This document shows positions 53,349 to 62,289 of a DNA stretch of 64,000 bases, piece by piece. This DNA is from Allorhodopirellula heiligendammensis (GTDB taxonomy: Bacteria > Planctomycetota > Planctomycetia > Pirellulales > Pirellulaceae): positions 2,509,882 to 2,573,881 of the forward strand of contig NZ_SJPU01000002.1 in NCBI RefSeq assembly GCF_007860105.1, read 5' to 3'. A program made the translations under genes and the position numbers. Position 1 is the first letter of the stretch. Each line of letters starts with the position of its first letter. The notes below the pieces were generated by a model. It ran no database searches. It saw only the letters and a list, made by a program, of their open reading frames with translations, and had not been told where the DNA came from.

Positions 53349-53477
53349 ATGCCGATTAATCAATTTGGGGAACGCGATCCAGCCGACTCAGCAAGCACTC
53401 AACAACCGGAGTTGACTTCTGAGACGAATGCTCGCTATTTCGCAGAGACTGCTGGTTCGAGGATGGATAATCCTTAG
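53349..53477 (+). CDS. possible small protein upstream of fliA, 42 residues
   Basis: An ATG opens a 42-residue frame rich in polar residues (PINQFGERDPADSASTQQ). A GTG at 53313 in the same frame would give 54 residues. No ribosome-binding site is evident, and no family is recognised. Its position 20-60 bases after the sigma-28-like element, ahead of fliA, is the only argument for a real gene; FlgM-like anti-sigma factors are larger. Treat as tentative. Confidence 0.2.
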   Translation: MPINQFGERDPADSASTQQPELTSETNARYFAETAGSRMDNP

Positions 53478-53657
53478 TAGCGTGATCGACGAGACCCTAA
53501 ATACGAAGTAGGAGATGCAACCGAGGCATGGATGCCTGGCGTCATCCCCACACTTCGAACTAAACCTTACGTAGAAACATTCCATCGTCAGGTGTATCCC
53601 ATTGCCCTCAAAGACAATGAGACACCCTGTCGATCAGTGAACATCATGGAGGATTCG

Positions 53658-54455
53658 ATGCCCGCCGCTGCCCCCGTCGACGAAGAAATCGCCCAAGTCT
53701 GGGATTCATTCAAAGCCATCACTAAAGACCATCCTGACTACGAGGATCTTCGCAACCGACTCGTCGAACGATTCATGCCCTTGGTGCGATATAACGGCGA
53801 ACGAATTTGGCAGCGACTGCCTGATGGCGTCGAACTCGATGACTTGATCAGCGCTGGTATCTTCGGTTTGATGGATGCGATCGATGCCTATGATCGCGAT
53901 CGCGGCGTCAAGTTCGAAACCTACTGCGTGCCGCGTATTCGCGGAGCCATGCTTGACGAACTTCGCACCATGGACTGGGTACCGCGGCTCGTTCGCAGCA
54001 AAGCCAGCAAACTGGGGGCTGCGACGAAGCATCTCGAAACACGTTTGGGACGCGCACCCACGGTCGCTGAGATCGCCGAGCACATGGAACTCGCCATTCC
54101 CGAAATCGAGAAAATGCAAACGGAAGCCAATGCAGTTGGCGTCGTTTCTCTCAACAAAAAATGGTACGAAACGGACAGCTATAAAGACGTTCGTGAAATC
54201 GACATTCTCGAAGACAAGAAAGGCGAGGATCCAACTCGCCGGGTGCAGAAGACGGATCTGATGCGGTTGGTCACCAAAGGCCTCAACCGCAACGAACGCT
54301 TGATTATCATCCTCTACTACTACGAAGAGTTGACGATGAAAGAGATTGGTGCCACTCTCGATCTCTCCGAGTCGCGTGTCAGCCAAATGCACACCTCGAT
54401 CGTGACGCGTCTGCAGCAGCAACTCGGCGTCCGGCGACTCGAATTTGGTGCCTGA
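53658..54455 (+). CDS. fliA: RNA polymerase sigma factor for flagellar genes (FliA/sigma-28)
   Basis: This 265-residue sigma factor belongs to the FliA/WhiG group. Region 2 has RLVERFMPLVRYNGERIWQRLP and ISAGIFGLMDAIDAYDRDRGVKFETYCVPRI with the -10-binding residues. Region 3 follows (ATKHLETRLGRAPTVAEIAEHM) and region 4 has a helix-turn-helix (LTMKEIGATLDLSESRVSQMHTSI). The ATG at 53658 is preferred because GGAGG (53648-53652) precedes it at a good distance; upstream ATGs in the frame lack such a site. It should direct late flagellar transcription. It lies in the flagellar group, with a glycosyltransferase two bases downstream. Confidence 0.94.
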   Translation: MPAAAPVDEEIAQVWDSFKAITKDHPDYEDLRNRLVERFMPLVRYNGERIWQRLPDGVELDDLISAGIFGLMDAIDAYDRDRGVKFETYCVPRIRGAMLDELRTMDWVPRLVRSKASKLGAATKHLETRLGRAPTVAEIAEHMELAIPEIEKMQTEANAVGVVSLNKKWYETDSYKDVREIDILEDKKGEDPTRRVQKTDLMRLVTKGLNRNERLIIILYYYEELTMKEIGATLDLSESRVSQMHTSIVTRLQQQLGVRRLEFGA

Positions 54456-54457
54456 GG

Positions 54458-55687
54458 ATGCGAATCGCCCATGTGATCACGCGGATGATCATCGGCGGAG
54501 CGCAGGAGAACACTTTGCTGAACTGTCAGGACCTGATTGCTGATCATGGCGATGAGGTCCTGTTGATTTGCGGTCCTGAAACCGGTCCTGAAGGCGACCT
54601 GCTCGGTCGCACCCACGCAGCCAAAGACGGTAGTGCAGAGCGGTTGAAATCGCAGCCCGTCCCGGTTCAAGTCATCGATTCACTACGTCGTTCGATCCAC
54701 CCCGTCCGCGACTGGCAGGCAGCTGGGGGACTCGCGGCGGTACTGAACAACTTCGATCCCGATGTCGTTCATACGCACAGTGCCAAAGCCGGATTACTCG
54801 GACGACATGTGGCATGGAGGCAGTTCAAGCGTTCGTCGGGAGGTCGCCCCGCGGTTATTCACACCGTTCACGGCGCGCCCTTTCACGATTATCAATCGGC
54901 TTCTGCGAAGCGGTTCTTTATCGCCTGTGAACGTTGGGCCGCCAAGCGTTGTCACCACATGATCAGCGTTGCCGACGCGATGACCGATCTGATGGTTGCC
55001 GCAGGCGTCGCCCCCCGCGATAAATTCACCACCATCAGCAGCGGAATGGATGTCGAACCGTTCCTTGCCGCTGATGATCATCGAGCTAGCGTTCGTCAAC
55101 GCTACGGAATCAATGACGAACACGTCGTCGTTGGTAAAATCGCTCGTCTGTTTCACCTCAAGGGCCACGAAGATCTGATCCGCTCGGCTCGGCTCGTCGT
55201 CGACGCATGCCCCCAAGTCCGCTTCCTGCTTGTCGGCGATGGTGTGCTGCGTGACGAATTGAAAAGCCAAATCGCTAGTCTTGGACTTGTCGATCACTTT
55301 ATCTTCACGGGACTCGTGCCACCGCGCGAAGTCCCCGCGATGATTGGTGCGATGGACCTGCTCGTCCACACGTCCTACCGCGAAGGCCTCGCCCGAGCTC
55401 TCCCACAGGCTTTGATCGCCGGCAAACCCGTTATCAGTTACGACATCGACGGTGCCCGCGAGGTCGTCATCGACGATCAGACAGGCTATCTCGTAGCGCC
55501 GGGCGATGAACGCGGACTGGCCAATCGAATCATCCATCTTGCCAAACATCGCGAGTTACGCCTACAGCAGGGCAGGGCGGGACGGCTGCGATTTACAAAC
55601 CAGTTCCGTCATCAAACGATGACCAAGCAAATCCGCGAGCTGTACCGTCAAATCGTCGCTCACAATCAATCATCCCTCACCAGCTAA
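54458..55687 (+). CDS. glycosyltransferase family 4
   Basis: This 409-residue GT-B enzyme has IAHVITRMIIGGAQENTLLN as the first Rossmann strand and glycine loop, VVHTHSAKAGLLGRHVAW as a second conserved part, GKIARLFHLKGHEDLIRSARL at the second domain, and HTSYREGLARALPQALIAGKP as the donor-binding E-x7-E-like region (here R-E-G-L). It starts two bases after the fliA stop, with the ribosome-binding sequence inside that stop region, so it is probably co-transcribed with the flagellar genes. It may serve flagellar or cell-surface glycosylation, but could equally be a housekeeping lipopolysaccharide enzyme. Confidence 0.88.
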   Translation: MRIAHVITRMIIGGAQENTLLNCQDLIADHGDEVLLICGPETGPEGDLLGRTHAAKDGSAERLKSQPVPVQVIDSLRRSIHPVRDWQAAGGLAAVLNNFDPDVVHTHSAKAGLLGRHVAWRQFKRSSGGRPAVIHTVHGAPFHDYQSASAKRFFIACERWAAKRCHHMISVADAMTDLMVAAGVAPRDKFTTISSGMDVEPFLAADDHRASVRQRYGINDEHVVVGKIARLFHLKGHEDLIRSARLVVDACPQVRFLLVGDGVLRDELKSQIASLGLVDHFIFTGLVPPREVPAMIGAMDLLVHTSYREGLARALPQALIAGKPVISYDIDGAREVVIDDQTGYLVAPGDERGLANRIIHLAKHRELRLQQGRAGRLRFTNQFRHQTMTKQIRELYRQIVAHNQSSLTS

Positions 55688-55690
55688 ATC

Positions 55691-56092
55691 ATGGCCAAAC
55701 CTGCGCACACTAAGTCTTCCAACAAACCCAGTGAACCCGCCCCAGCCACGCCTGCCGAAGCGTCAACGACCGCTACCGAAACCGATACGACGGTCCAGCC
55801 AAAAACAGACGATGTTGCAACCTCCAAACGCGCCGCCACCAAGCAGGTGAAAGAAACACCTGTAGCACCGCGTCCCAAGAAGACGAAAACGCCTGCGGCC
55901 AAGCAGGGATCGATGATGCCGAGCGAGCAGAAACTCGAACATCTAGCCGCCGCCATCGCGGCAGCAGGCGATGCCGACAACCTCCTGCTCATCCTCGAAC
56001 ATGTCGACGCGGCGGGCGGACCCGCCGAAGTGATTGAAAGCATTGAAGCTTACCGGGCACTGAAAAACGCCGTCGAACAAAGTGGCAGCTAG
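55691..56092 (+). CDS. Ala/Lys/Thr-rich protein with a short helical C-terminus
   Basis: The 133-residue product has a low-complexity N-terminal ~75 residues with KP, TPAEA and VAPRPKKTKTPAAK stretches like those of DNA-binding histone-H1-like tails. A compact helical C-terminus follows (EQKLEHLAAAIAAAGDADNLLLILEHVDAAGG, shown here only by its LEHLAAAIAAAG and LLLILEHVD parts). I know no family. It lies three bases after the glycosyltransferase gene, and its stop overlaps the convergent sulfatase stop by four bases (56089-56092). Possibly a nucleic-acid or protein scaffold; function unknown. Confidence 0.65.
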   Translation: MAKPAHTKSSNKPSEPAPATPAEASTTATETDTTVQPKTDDVATSKRAATKQVKETPVAPRPKKTKTPAAKQGSMMPSEQKLEHLAAAIAAAGDADNLLLILEHVDAAGGPAEVIESIEAYRALKNAVEQSGS

Positions 56093-58425
56093 TTTTTGCT
56101 CGCACCGTAGGTTGGCGGTGTCCAGTTTGCGGGCAGCTTACCTTGCGGGCGAACCAAATGGGCAGCGTCCGGAATGGGGCTGTCCTCAGCTGTTCTCAAG
56201 GGCAGATCGTCTGGGAGATGCTTGATCTTAAAATCCTTGTACTGAATCTTCATCGCGGGACCGACGTGTACTTGCACAGCCAATACCCCCTCAAGCGATC
56301 GGCCCTGAGGGTCTAAGTCGATCAAGTCGGTGGTAAGGTGCCCATCGACCCAATGCTGATAGTGATTCCCTCGGACGAGCACTCGGTAATCGTGCCACTG
56401 ATCGGTATCAAAGCGTTGCAAATCGGCCGGCTCGGCTTGCCCAGCTCCGAATGTGTCACCGACCACCCAAGAACGTCCTTCCGGATCGACAATCACTTTC
56501 TCCCCGGTATGCGAAAGGATCCGACGGCCCTTTTCTTCGTAGAGCATGCCGTTGTAATTGGCGTTGTCTGCGACCACATCACACTGATAGCCGGTGACAA
56601 CATCAAGGCCGAGATCAGGGCGAGAGAGGCCGCGATATTGAATTCCACTATTCCCTCCCGCACTTACTTTCACCTTCACACGCAGGTCAAAGTTTTGGAT
56701 CGTAGAATCTTCCCAAGTGATGAAATGATTCATCTTCAAGGTGCCATCAGTGACACCTGTCAATGCACCGTCTTGAACGGACCAATACTTGGTATCCCCT
56801 GACCAACGCCGGAGTGTTTTGCCATCGAACACGGATACGAAACCGTCTTGATCAACGTTCGCACCGACCTTGGCAGCTGCCACAGGATGCGGCACCGTTG
56901 ATTTGCTGAACGGCGTACTAAGTTGGTCGAGTGGACCACCGAGTTCCTTGACCCGTTTTGCCAGACGATCGCGCATCTCAGCTAACGTGTCTGCATATTG
57001 CGGATCACCCGCGAGGTTGACCAGCTCATCGGGATCATTCTTCAGGTCGTGGAGAAACTCGTAATTGTCATTGTCGAAGTACACGACGTATTTGAATTGG
57101 TCGTTGCGAATTCCCTCGAAGGCAGGAATGCGATTGCGAACAGCAAAGTGCTCATGAAACGATTCAGTACGCCAATCCTGAGGTTGATCTCCGGCGACAA
57201 TGGGTGCGAGGCTATGGCCTTGATAGCGTTCGGGAATCTCAGCTCCAGCCCAATCCAGGAATGTGGCCGGTAGATCGAGGTTCAATCCGATCGCATCCGT
57301 CGTGGCGCCACGTTTGGCGGCATCGGCGCGGGGATCCATAATGATCAACGGCACGCGCAGAGACTCCTCGTAGTGCGACCATTTACCAGCCAGACCACGG
57401 TTGGCCATGTAGTACCCGTTGTCCGCGGAGTAGACAATAATGGTGTTATCGGCCAGCCCTTGTTTGCGTAGTTCCGTCAAGAAACGCCCAATCGCATTAT
57501 CGATCCCGGTCACCATGCGGTAGTAGGATCGCATATTGGTTTGATACTTCTCATCGGTGTTCCAACGCCAAAAAAAACGTTCTCGATTGATCGTTGTTTT
57601 GAGGAAGTCTGGCAGTGCGTCGAAAACGGTGGCGGCATTGAGTGGCGGCTGAGCGATTTCGACGTCCTCATACATTCCATTTGTCGATTCTGGCCATGGA
57701 TAGTGCCCGATACCAGGCCGACGGTCACCATCTTCCGCGTGACAGGCGTTGAACCACATATTGAGAGCGAACGGCTTATCTTTGGGCTGTTCTCGCAGGA
57801 ACTCGATGCCGCGGTCGACCACCAGATCTGTTTCGTGGCGAAGGGTTCCGTCGGGCTGTTTTTTGTAGTACGGGTTGCGGCCAATCGCCTCGAACTCGTC
57901 AAAGTGATCCCTCTGCTGAAATCCTGTGGGCATCTTCGCATGCCATTTCCCAAAGTACCCTGTCCGATAACCATGCTCGCGCAGGATGTCGGAATAGAGT
58001 TCTGCTACCGCCTCGGGGCGTGCCAGTTCCGGATTTGAGGGCGTTCCGTAGGTCCGTCCCGTCAGCCCCGACAGGATCGTGGTGCGGCTCACCCAGCAAA
58101 TTGACTGACTGACAAATGCATTTCGGAAACGAACGCCGTTGGCAGCCAACGCATCAATGTTGGGTGTTCGAATGACATCATTGCCATAGCATCCCAGCGT
58201 TGTGGTTGTCTGATCATCGGCAAAGAAAAACACGATATTCGGTGGTGACGAACTCGATGGTGCCGACTCCGCTTGAGCATCGCTGCTCGTCGTATTTTGT
58301 GCTGTCGTGACTGAATTCTGTGCGTCGACCTCGTCTGCACGAACTGGCGCGAGCAAAAGTGTGCAAAGGGTGACCAGCGGTATGGCGAATCTCAAGGTAG
58401 CCTCAGGGGACAGGGGTTTGGGCAA
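56089..58425 (-). CDS. exported sulfatase-DUF1080 fusion with a C-W-V-S-R motif
   Basis: The 778-residue product has a signal peptide (about residues 1-30), a Thr/Ser/Ala-rich linker, and a type I sulfatase domain (about 62-490). The metal-binding start is VFFFADDQ and the modified-residue motif is SIC110-WVSRTTILSG. In most sulfatases this reads C-x-P-x-R; here the proline is valine. A DUF1080/3-keto-glycoside-hydrolase-like domain ends the protein (about 550-760; GFVSVFDGKTLRRWSG, GNSGIQYRG). It starts at a TTG; the TTG ten codons later (58395) gives a better signal peptide. It should act on sulfated polysaccharides in the periplasm. Convergent with the preceding Ala/Lys-rich gene. Confidence 0.9.
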   Translation of the reverse strand: MPKPLSPEATLRFAIPLVTLCTLLLAPVRADEVDAQNSVTTAQNTTSSDAQAESAPSSSSPPNIVFFFADDQTTTTLGCYGNDVIRTPNIDALAANGVRFRNAFVSQSICWVSRTTILSGLTGRTYGTPSNPELARPEAVAELYSDILREHGYRTGYFGKWHAKMPTGFQQRDHFDEFEAIGRNPYYKKQPDGTLRHETDLVVDRGIEFLREQPKDKPFALNMWFNACHAEDGDRRPGIGHYPWPESTNGMYEDVEIAQPPLNAATVFDALPDFLKTTINRERFFWRWNTDEKYQTNMRSYYRMVTGIDNAIGRFLTELRKQGLADNTIIVYSADNGYYMANRGLAGKWSHYEESLRVPLIIMDPRADAAKRGATTDAIGLNLDLPATFLDWAGAEIPERYQGHSLAPIVAGDQPQDWRTESFHEHFAVRNRIPAFEGIRNDQFKYVVYFDNDNYEFLHDLKNDPDELVNLAGDPQYADTLAEMRDRLAKRVKELGGPLDQLSTPFSKSTVPHPVAAAKVGANVDQDGFVSVFDGKTLRRWSGDTKYWSVQDGALTGVTDGTLKMNHFITWEDSTIQNFDLRVKVKVSAGGNSGIQYRGLSRPDLGLDVVTGYQCDVVADNANYNGMLYEEKGRRILSHTGEKVIVDPEGRSWVVGDTFGAGQAEPADLQRFDTDQWHDYRVLVRGNHYQHWVDGHLTTDLIDLDPQGRSLEGVLAVQVHVGPAMKIQYKDFKIKHLPDDLPLRTAEDSPIPDAAHLVRPQGKLPANWTPPTYGASKN

Positions 58426-58584
58426 AGAAGGCTACTTATCATAACCGAAACCGGAATTGTCGAATGCACTTGGCAATCAGGGGAGCGGTGAAGGACGCAT
58501 GATTTGTGCCTTCGATGCGTCCGTAAGTCCAGCGATTTTGCTCTTCTCACAGCGTGACCAGCCCGGCCGCTGACGCGTCTCGGC

Positions 58585-59610
58585 TCACACGACCCGGTTG
58601 CGGCCCGTGGCTTTGGCATCCAACAGGGCGCGATCGGCGCGGGCGACAATGGATGCGGGCGTATCTCCGTTTTGATATTCAGCCACCCCGATGCTGACAG
58701 TAATGGATTGACCTGCAATGCCGTCCAACGGCGTTGCAGCAACCGCTCGACGGATTTCGTTGGCCCGCCGTGTCGCAGTCGCTTTGTCACTATTGACCGC
58801 GAGGACGACAAACTCCTCGCCACCGTATCGAACGATGAGATCGGAACTGCGAGTATGACGCCGCAGCACGTCGGCAAACTGAATCAACGCTTTGTCGCCA
58901 GCTGGGTGGCCGTGCACGTCGTTGATCCGTTTGAAATGATCGATATCGCACATAATCAAACTGAACGTGGCCCCCTGTTGGCTGGCTTCGGACGCACATC
59001 GCAGTAGGCACTGGTCAAACTCGGATCGGTTGGCGACGCCCGTCAGCGGATCGCTCATCGCTTTCTTGTGCAATGAAAGGATTTGGCTTTGCATCTCGAT
59101 ACGATCTGATAGATCACGCACGATAACCACGGCGCCGCCATCATGCGGCGTATCAACAGGAATCGCATTGACGAGCACATCACGCCCAGCCTGTTTGGCA
59201 ACCAGCTGAGCCCGCGTGCCCGGTCCTAAACGCAGACTGAGATCACCGGGACGACTGCCAACTATTTTCATCGTCTGCGACATCGCCGTTTGGGTTTGAA
59301 GGCAGGCGGCAACGGGGCACTCGACTGACTCCGTCGGATTAACGCTGACAAAATGAAGTCCAGCAGAGTTCCAACTGGTCCCCACGGTGTCGCCCGCAGC
59401 GATCCCAGTCAGCTGAACCATCGCCGGGTTCCAATACCGCACGCGGCCGTTGGCATTCAGAAACGCTATGCCATCCTGCAGGGAGTCGGCGAGCGTTTTG
59501 TAGAAGCCGAGTGAGCTCGCTGAATCAATGCCGCCAACGATAGCCGAAGGCTGCACCGAAAAAATTCCGGAGGGGACGGACGATAGGGCGTCAGCGACTT
59601 GATCGTTCAT
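58585..59610 (-). CDS. PAS-GGDEF diguanylate cyclase
   Basis: This 341-residue enzyme should make cyclic di-GMP. A PAS-like sensor domain occupies about residues 36-170 (LADSLQDGIAFLNANGRVRYWN), with an intervening part before the catalytic domain (about 183-340). The active-site motif is G263-GEEF267, preceded by the inhibitory I-site RSSD (254-257) exactly five residues before it; CDIDHFKRINDVHGHPAGD is the second conserved region. It is soluble as far as can be seen. The ligand of the PAS domain is unknown. c-di-GMP commonly controls attachment and motility, which would fit with the nearby flagellar genes, but no direct link is seen. Confidence 0.93.
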   Translation of the reverse strand: MNDQVADALSSVPSGIFSVQPSAIVGGIDSASSLGFYKTLADSLQDGIAFLNANGRVRYWNPAMVQLTGIAAGDTVGTSWNSAGLHFVSVNPTESVECPVAACLQTQTAMSQTMKIVGSRPGDLSLRLGPGTRAQLVAKQAGRDVLVNAIPVDTPHDGGAVVIVRDLSDRIEMQSQILSLHKKAMSDPLTGVANRSEFDQCLLRCASEASQQGATFSLIMCDIDHFKRINDVHGHPAGDKALIQFADVLRRHTRSSDLIVRYGGEEFVVLAVNSDKATATRRANEIRRAVAATPLDGIAGQSITVSIGVAEYQNGDTPASIVARADRALLDAKATGRNRVV

Positions 59611-59906
59611 AGAATGGCAACACGCGGGGACGGCAGGAGCGGAAAACCTTGCTCCAATCCTAGGTCACACAATGCGCCCGCTCGGCTGCAGGACTCGATT
59701 TCTTCCGCAATCGTTACAACCGCACCCTCAGCCCGACTAAGAAATAGCTGTTCCAGCGAACCAAAACTTGCTCTGCGAACCGGTTCGACTTACCATGCAA
59801 TGTTAGCGGCGGGGGTCAAACTCTGTAAAAACGGTTGGAATCCCATCTAAACTGGATGTGACCTCCATGACCGCCCCTCTCGTTCCCTTCCTCGCGAGTC
59901 ACCCAC

Positions 59907-60482
59907 GTGAGCCTTTCCGACGTCGATCGACTCTTGCTGCAGCGTTGTTTAGACCGTGAACCGCGGGCGTGGGAGAATTTCGTGGATCGCTTTGTGGGCC
60001 TCGTGGTCCATGTAGTGCACCGCACGACCGCCGGCCGCGGCATTTCGATTGATGATTCCACTCGCGACGACTACGTTGCCGAAGTGTTTCTAGTTTTAGT
60101 TCGGCATGATTTTGCGGTGCTACGTCGATTTCGCCGTCAATGCTCGCTAGCGACTTATCTCACGGTAATTGCCCGCCGTGTCGTCGTCAGGCGATTGCAG
60201 CAAGCACAGCGTGATACCATCGTGGATGGTCCGCGGCCGCAGGCTCAAGCGGCAGTCAAGCAGGCGGTCAACGACTCGCCCACGGAAATCCAGCGGATCG
60301 ATAACGCCGAAGAAGTTGAGCATCTGTTAACGCGACTGGATACTCGCGAAGCCAATGTTGTGAGAATGTATCACCTTGAGGGCAAGTCCTACCAAGAAAT
60401 CAGCCAAGCAGTCGGCGTCAACGAAAACTCCATCGGACCGCTGCTGCACCGCGCCCGCCAAAAGATGAACGGGCAATCCTAG
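59907..60482 (+). CDS. RNA polymerase ECF-like sigma factor
   Basis: This 191-residue sigma factor starts at a GTG (59907). Region 2 reads LLQRCLDREPRAWENFVDRF and then FLVLVRHDFAVLRRFRRQCSLATYLTVIARRVVVRRL. Region 4 is VVRMYHLEGKSYQEISQAVGVNENSIGPLLHRARQKM with a clear helix-turn-helix. The two are joined by a linker rich in Gln and Ala. The upstream 296 bp is shared with the divergent cyclase gene. No anti-sigma factor gene is adjacent; thioredoxin on the other strand lies 111 bases away. Several small sigma factors of this kind per genome are typical of planctomycetes. Confidence 0.88.
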   Translation: MSLSDVDRLLLQRCLDREPRAWENFVDRFVGLVVHVVHRTTAGRGISIDDSTRDDYVAEVFLVLVRHDFAVLRRFRRQCSLATYLTVIARRVVVRRLQQAQRDTIVDGPRPQAQAAVKQAVNDSPTEIQRIDNAEEVEHLLTRLDTREANVVRMYHLEGKSYQEISQAVGVNENSIGPLLHRARQKMNGQS

Positions 60483-60593
60483 GCAGTTGTGATCCGAATT
60501 GTCGCCTTGCCCTGAACGTGAATCCCCACGTTTGGCGAGATTCTTAACCAGGGGCTCGACATGAGCGAGCATCTGGCGATCACGAGTGGCCCC

Positions 60594-61034
60594 TTACTCG
60601 TTCGCTAAGCCGGCACGCGGGTACTTGCTAATCCATTTTTGGATTTGGCTGCCACTCATGTATCCTACTTCCTCGTCAAGAATCTTTCCGTCGCGAACGA
60701 GCATCAGCTTGGGAATGCTGAAGATTCCGTACCGTTCGGCTAGCTCAGGATTTTCATCGACGTCAATTTTGAGCACTTCCACGTCAGCGGGTAGTTCTCC
60801 AGCGAGCTCGTCGAGTTCACGCTCCACGTCGCGGCAAGGCGGGCACCAAGTCGCTCCGAATTTAACGATGACCAGTTTGTTGCTATCGATGTTTGTGTCA
60901 AAATGGGTTGGGATCGCTGTCGGAGTGGCGCGCGATGCTTGTGGTGGCTCGCAACCAGCACTGCCATAGGCCAGTAGACTCAACAGACCAGCAACGATCA
61001 GGAAGGTGTTGGAACGTGACTGTCGAGTATTCAT
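60594..61034 (-). CDS. lipoprotein thioredoxin
   Basis: The 146-residue product has a lipoprotein signal with Cys28 (GSAGC), then a thioredoxin fold with FGATWCPPCRDVERELDEL; active-site cysteines are C64 and C67 in the unusual dipeptide P-P (CPPC). The cis-proline region is FSIPKLMLV. An N-terminal lipid anchor would place it in the periplasm or at the outer membrane, where it could reduce or isomerise disulfides or assist cytochrome maturation, as CPPC-type thioredoxins often do. The gene stands alone, divergent from the glycosyltransferase at 61321. Confidence 0.9.
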   Translation of the reverse strand: MNTRQSRSNTFLIVAGLLSLLAYGSAGCEPPQASRATPTAIPTHFDTNIDSNKLVIVKFGATWCPPCRDVERELDELAGELPADVEVLKIDVDENPELAERYGIFSIPKLMLVRDGKILDEEVGYMSGSQIQKWISKYPRAGLANE

Positions 61035-61320
61035 TTTATACCGTCCGAAGCAATTTCAAAATTGGGGCTTGGGTGCGCTCACGCAGGTCGGATTGAGGAA
61101 TCATACACCATCAAAATGGGTTTCCAACGATCAGCTCCGCCGAATTCCCCGATGTCTCGTGCTTTTTCGATCCGGTTGCCGTGACGGAGCGGTGTACCTA
61201 ACGACCATTTTCTAAGAAGATGCGTTTCGCTCGCCTGCGTCAGCGGATCGTAAGCGCGCGAACGATGGCGACTCGGATAGCCGAGTGACCATGCTTTTTT
61301 TCCCCGCATTGAAAGTTTTC

Positions 61321-62106
61321 ATGGCTGATTTTGACCGGACCGCTCACGTTCCCAACGATGTTTCGCCGACCGCAGGTGCTCACCACTGGCTGACGGCGCT
61401 ACCGGTGTACAACGAAGTCGCCTACGTTGACGACGTCCTCGATCAAGTACTGCGGCACAGCGACCGGATTCTGGTCGTTGATGATGGCAGCACCGACGGG
61501 ACCGCTGCCAAGCTCGATGCCCGCCAAGCGGCACTGCCCGATCGCATTGATGTGATTCATCATCCGCAGAACCGGGGCTATGGGGCGGGATTGCAGAGTG
61601 CGTTTGCCTACACGCTCCAGCATGGCTACGCGGGGATCGTGACTCTGGATTGTGATGGCCAGCACCAACCACACCGCATCCCCAGTTTCATTGAGGCGGC
61701 AAAGTCGGCGGATATCGTTTCGGGTAGTCGCTATTTGGAGAAGTTTGAGGGCGACGACGAACCGCCTGCCGAGCGAATGGGCATCAATCGGCGAATCACG
61801 GCCGAGATCAACGAACGGTTGGGATTCGAGCTCACCGATGCCTTCTGCGGTTTCAAGGCATATCGCGCCGAAGCTCTGCGGGCGATGACAATCACTGACA
61901 ACGGGTACGCGATGCCGCTCGAGCTTTGGGTGCAAGCTGCAGCGGCGGGCCTGCGTGTGATCGAGCTACCTGTGCCGCTGATCTATCTCGATCTGGAGCG
62001 TTCCTTCGGCGGCTCCCTCGACCAAGCCGAAATTCGGCTGAAGTATTACAACGAGGTCTTGGAGCAAGCAATCGAGGCGGTTCGAGAGTCCCGTGAGGGA
62101 CGATAG
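61321..62106 (+). CDS. glycosyltransferase family 2 (dolichyl-phosphate-mannose-synthase-like)
   Basis: This 261-residue GT2 enzyme has TALPVYNEVAYVDDVLDQVLR, VVDDGSTDGTAAKLDAR, and IVTLDCDGQHQPHRIPSFI with the DxD metal site (DCDGQ). FCGFKAYRAEALRAM is a later conserved part. The fold and length match the dolichyl/polyprenyl-phosphate mannose synthase group without a C-terminal membrane domain. It may make an isoprenoid-linked sugar used for glycosylation. The ATG at 61321 is chosen because the preceding 12 codons include an out-of-place hydrophobic run. It ends just before the palindromic repeat region. Confidence 0.9.
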   Translation: MADFDRTAHVPNDVSPTAGAHHWLTALPVYNEVAYVDDVLDQVLRHSDRILVVDDGSTDGTAAKLDARQAALPDRIDVIHHPQNRGYGAGLQSAFAYTLQHGYAGIVTLDCDGQHQPHRIPSFIEAAKSADIVSGSRYLEKFEGDDEPPAERMGINRRITAEINERLGFELTDAFCGFKAYRAEALRAMTITDNGYAMPLELWVQAAAAGLRVIELPVPLIYLDLERSFGGSLDQAEIRLKYYNEVLEQAIEAVRESREGR

Positions 62107-62289
62107 CTCAATGCCGGGGACGCAAGTCCCCGGTAGAAAATACACCTACCGATTCAGCCCCGAACGGGGCGACAGCGATTCGAGATGCCAGGTCTGGTTT
62201 CGCTGTCGTCCCTCTCGGGACTTCGGTTTGAGGAACCGGTACATCCGGGGACTGACGTCCCCGGCAGAGAGGTGCCGTGCCTCCGGCAC
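62107..62289. repeat. cluster of palindromic repeats between convergent genes
   Basis: Two perfect hairpins with the same stem, CCGGGGAC-GCAA-GTCCCCGG (62114-62133) and CCGGGGAC-TGAC-GTCCCCGG (62245-62264), bracket a third palindrome (GCGACAGCG, 62168-62176, with CGCTGTCG near 62201-62208). A GTGCCG/CGGCAC hairpin follows at about 62272-62290. Such GC-rich palindrome clusters are common between planctomycete genes and could end transcription in both directions. There is no coding frame. Confidence 0.85.

Larger units (their letters stand above)
53234..53657. other. 424-bp region between flhF and fliA
   Basis: It contains an exact GCCGATAA (53287-53294), a possible small gene at 53349-53477 (both annotated separately), and T-runs at 53228-53262. 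A longer frame for fliA (from 53532) is open but has no ribosome-binding site. No large gene, in particular no flhG, is present. This is probably the fliA control region. Confidence 0.55.
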
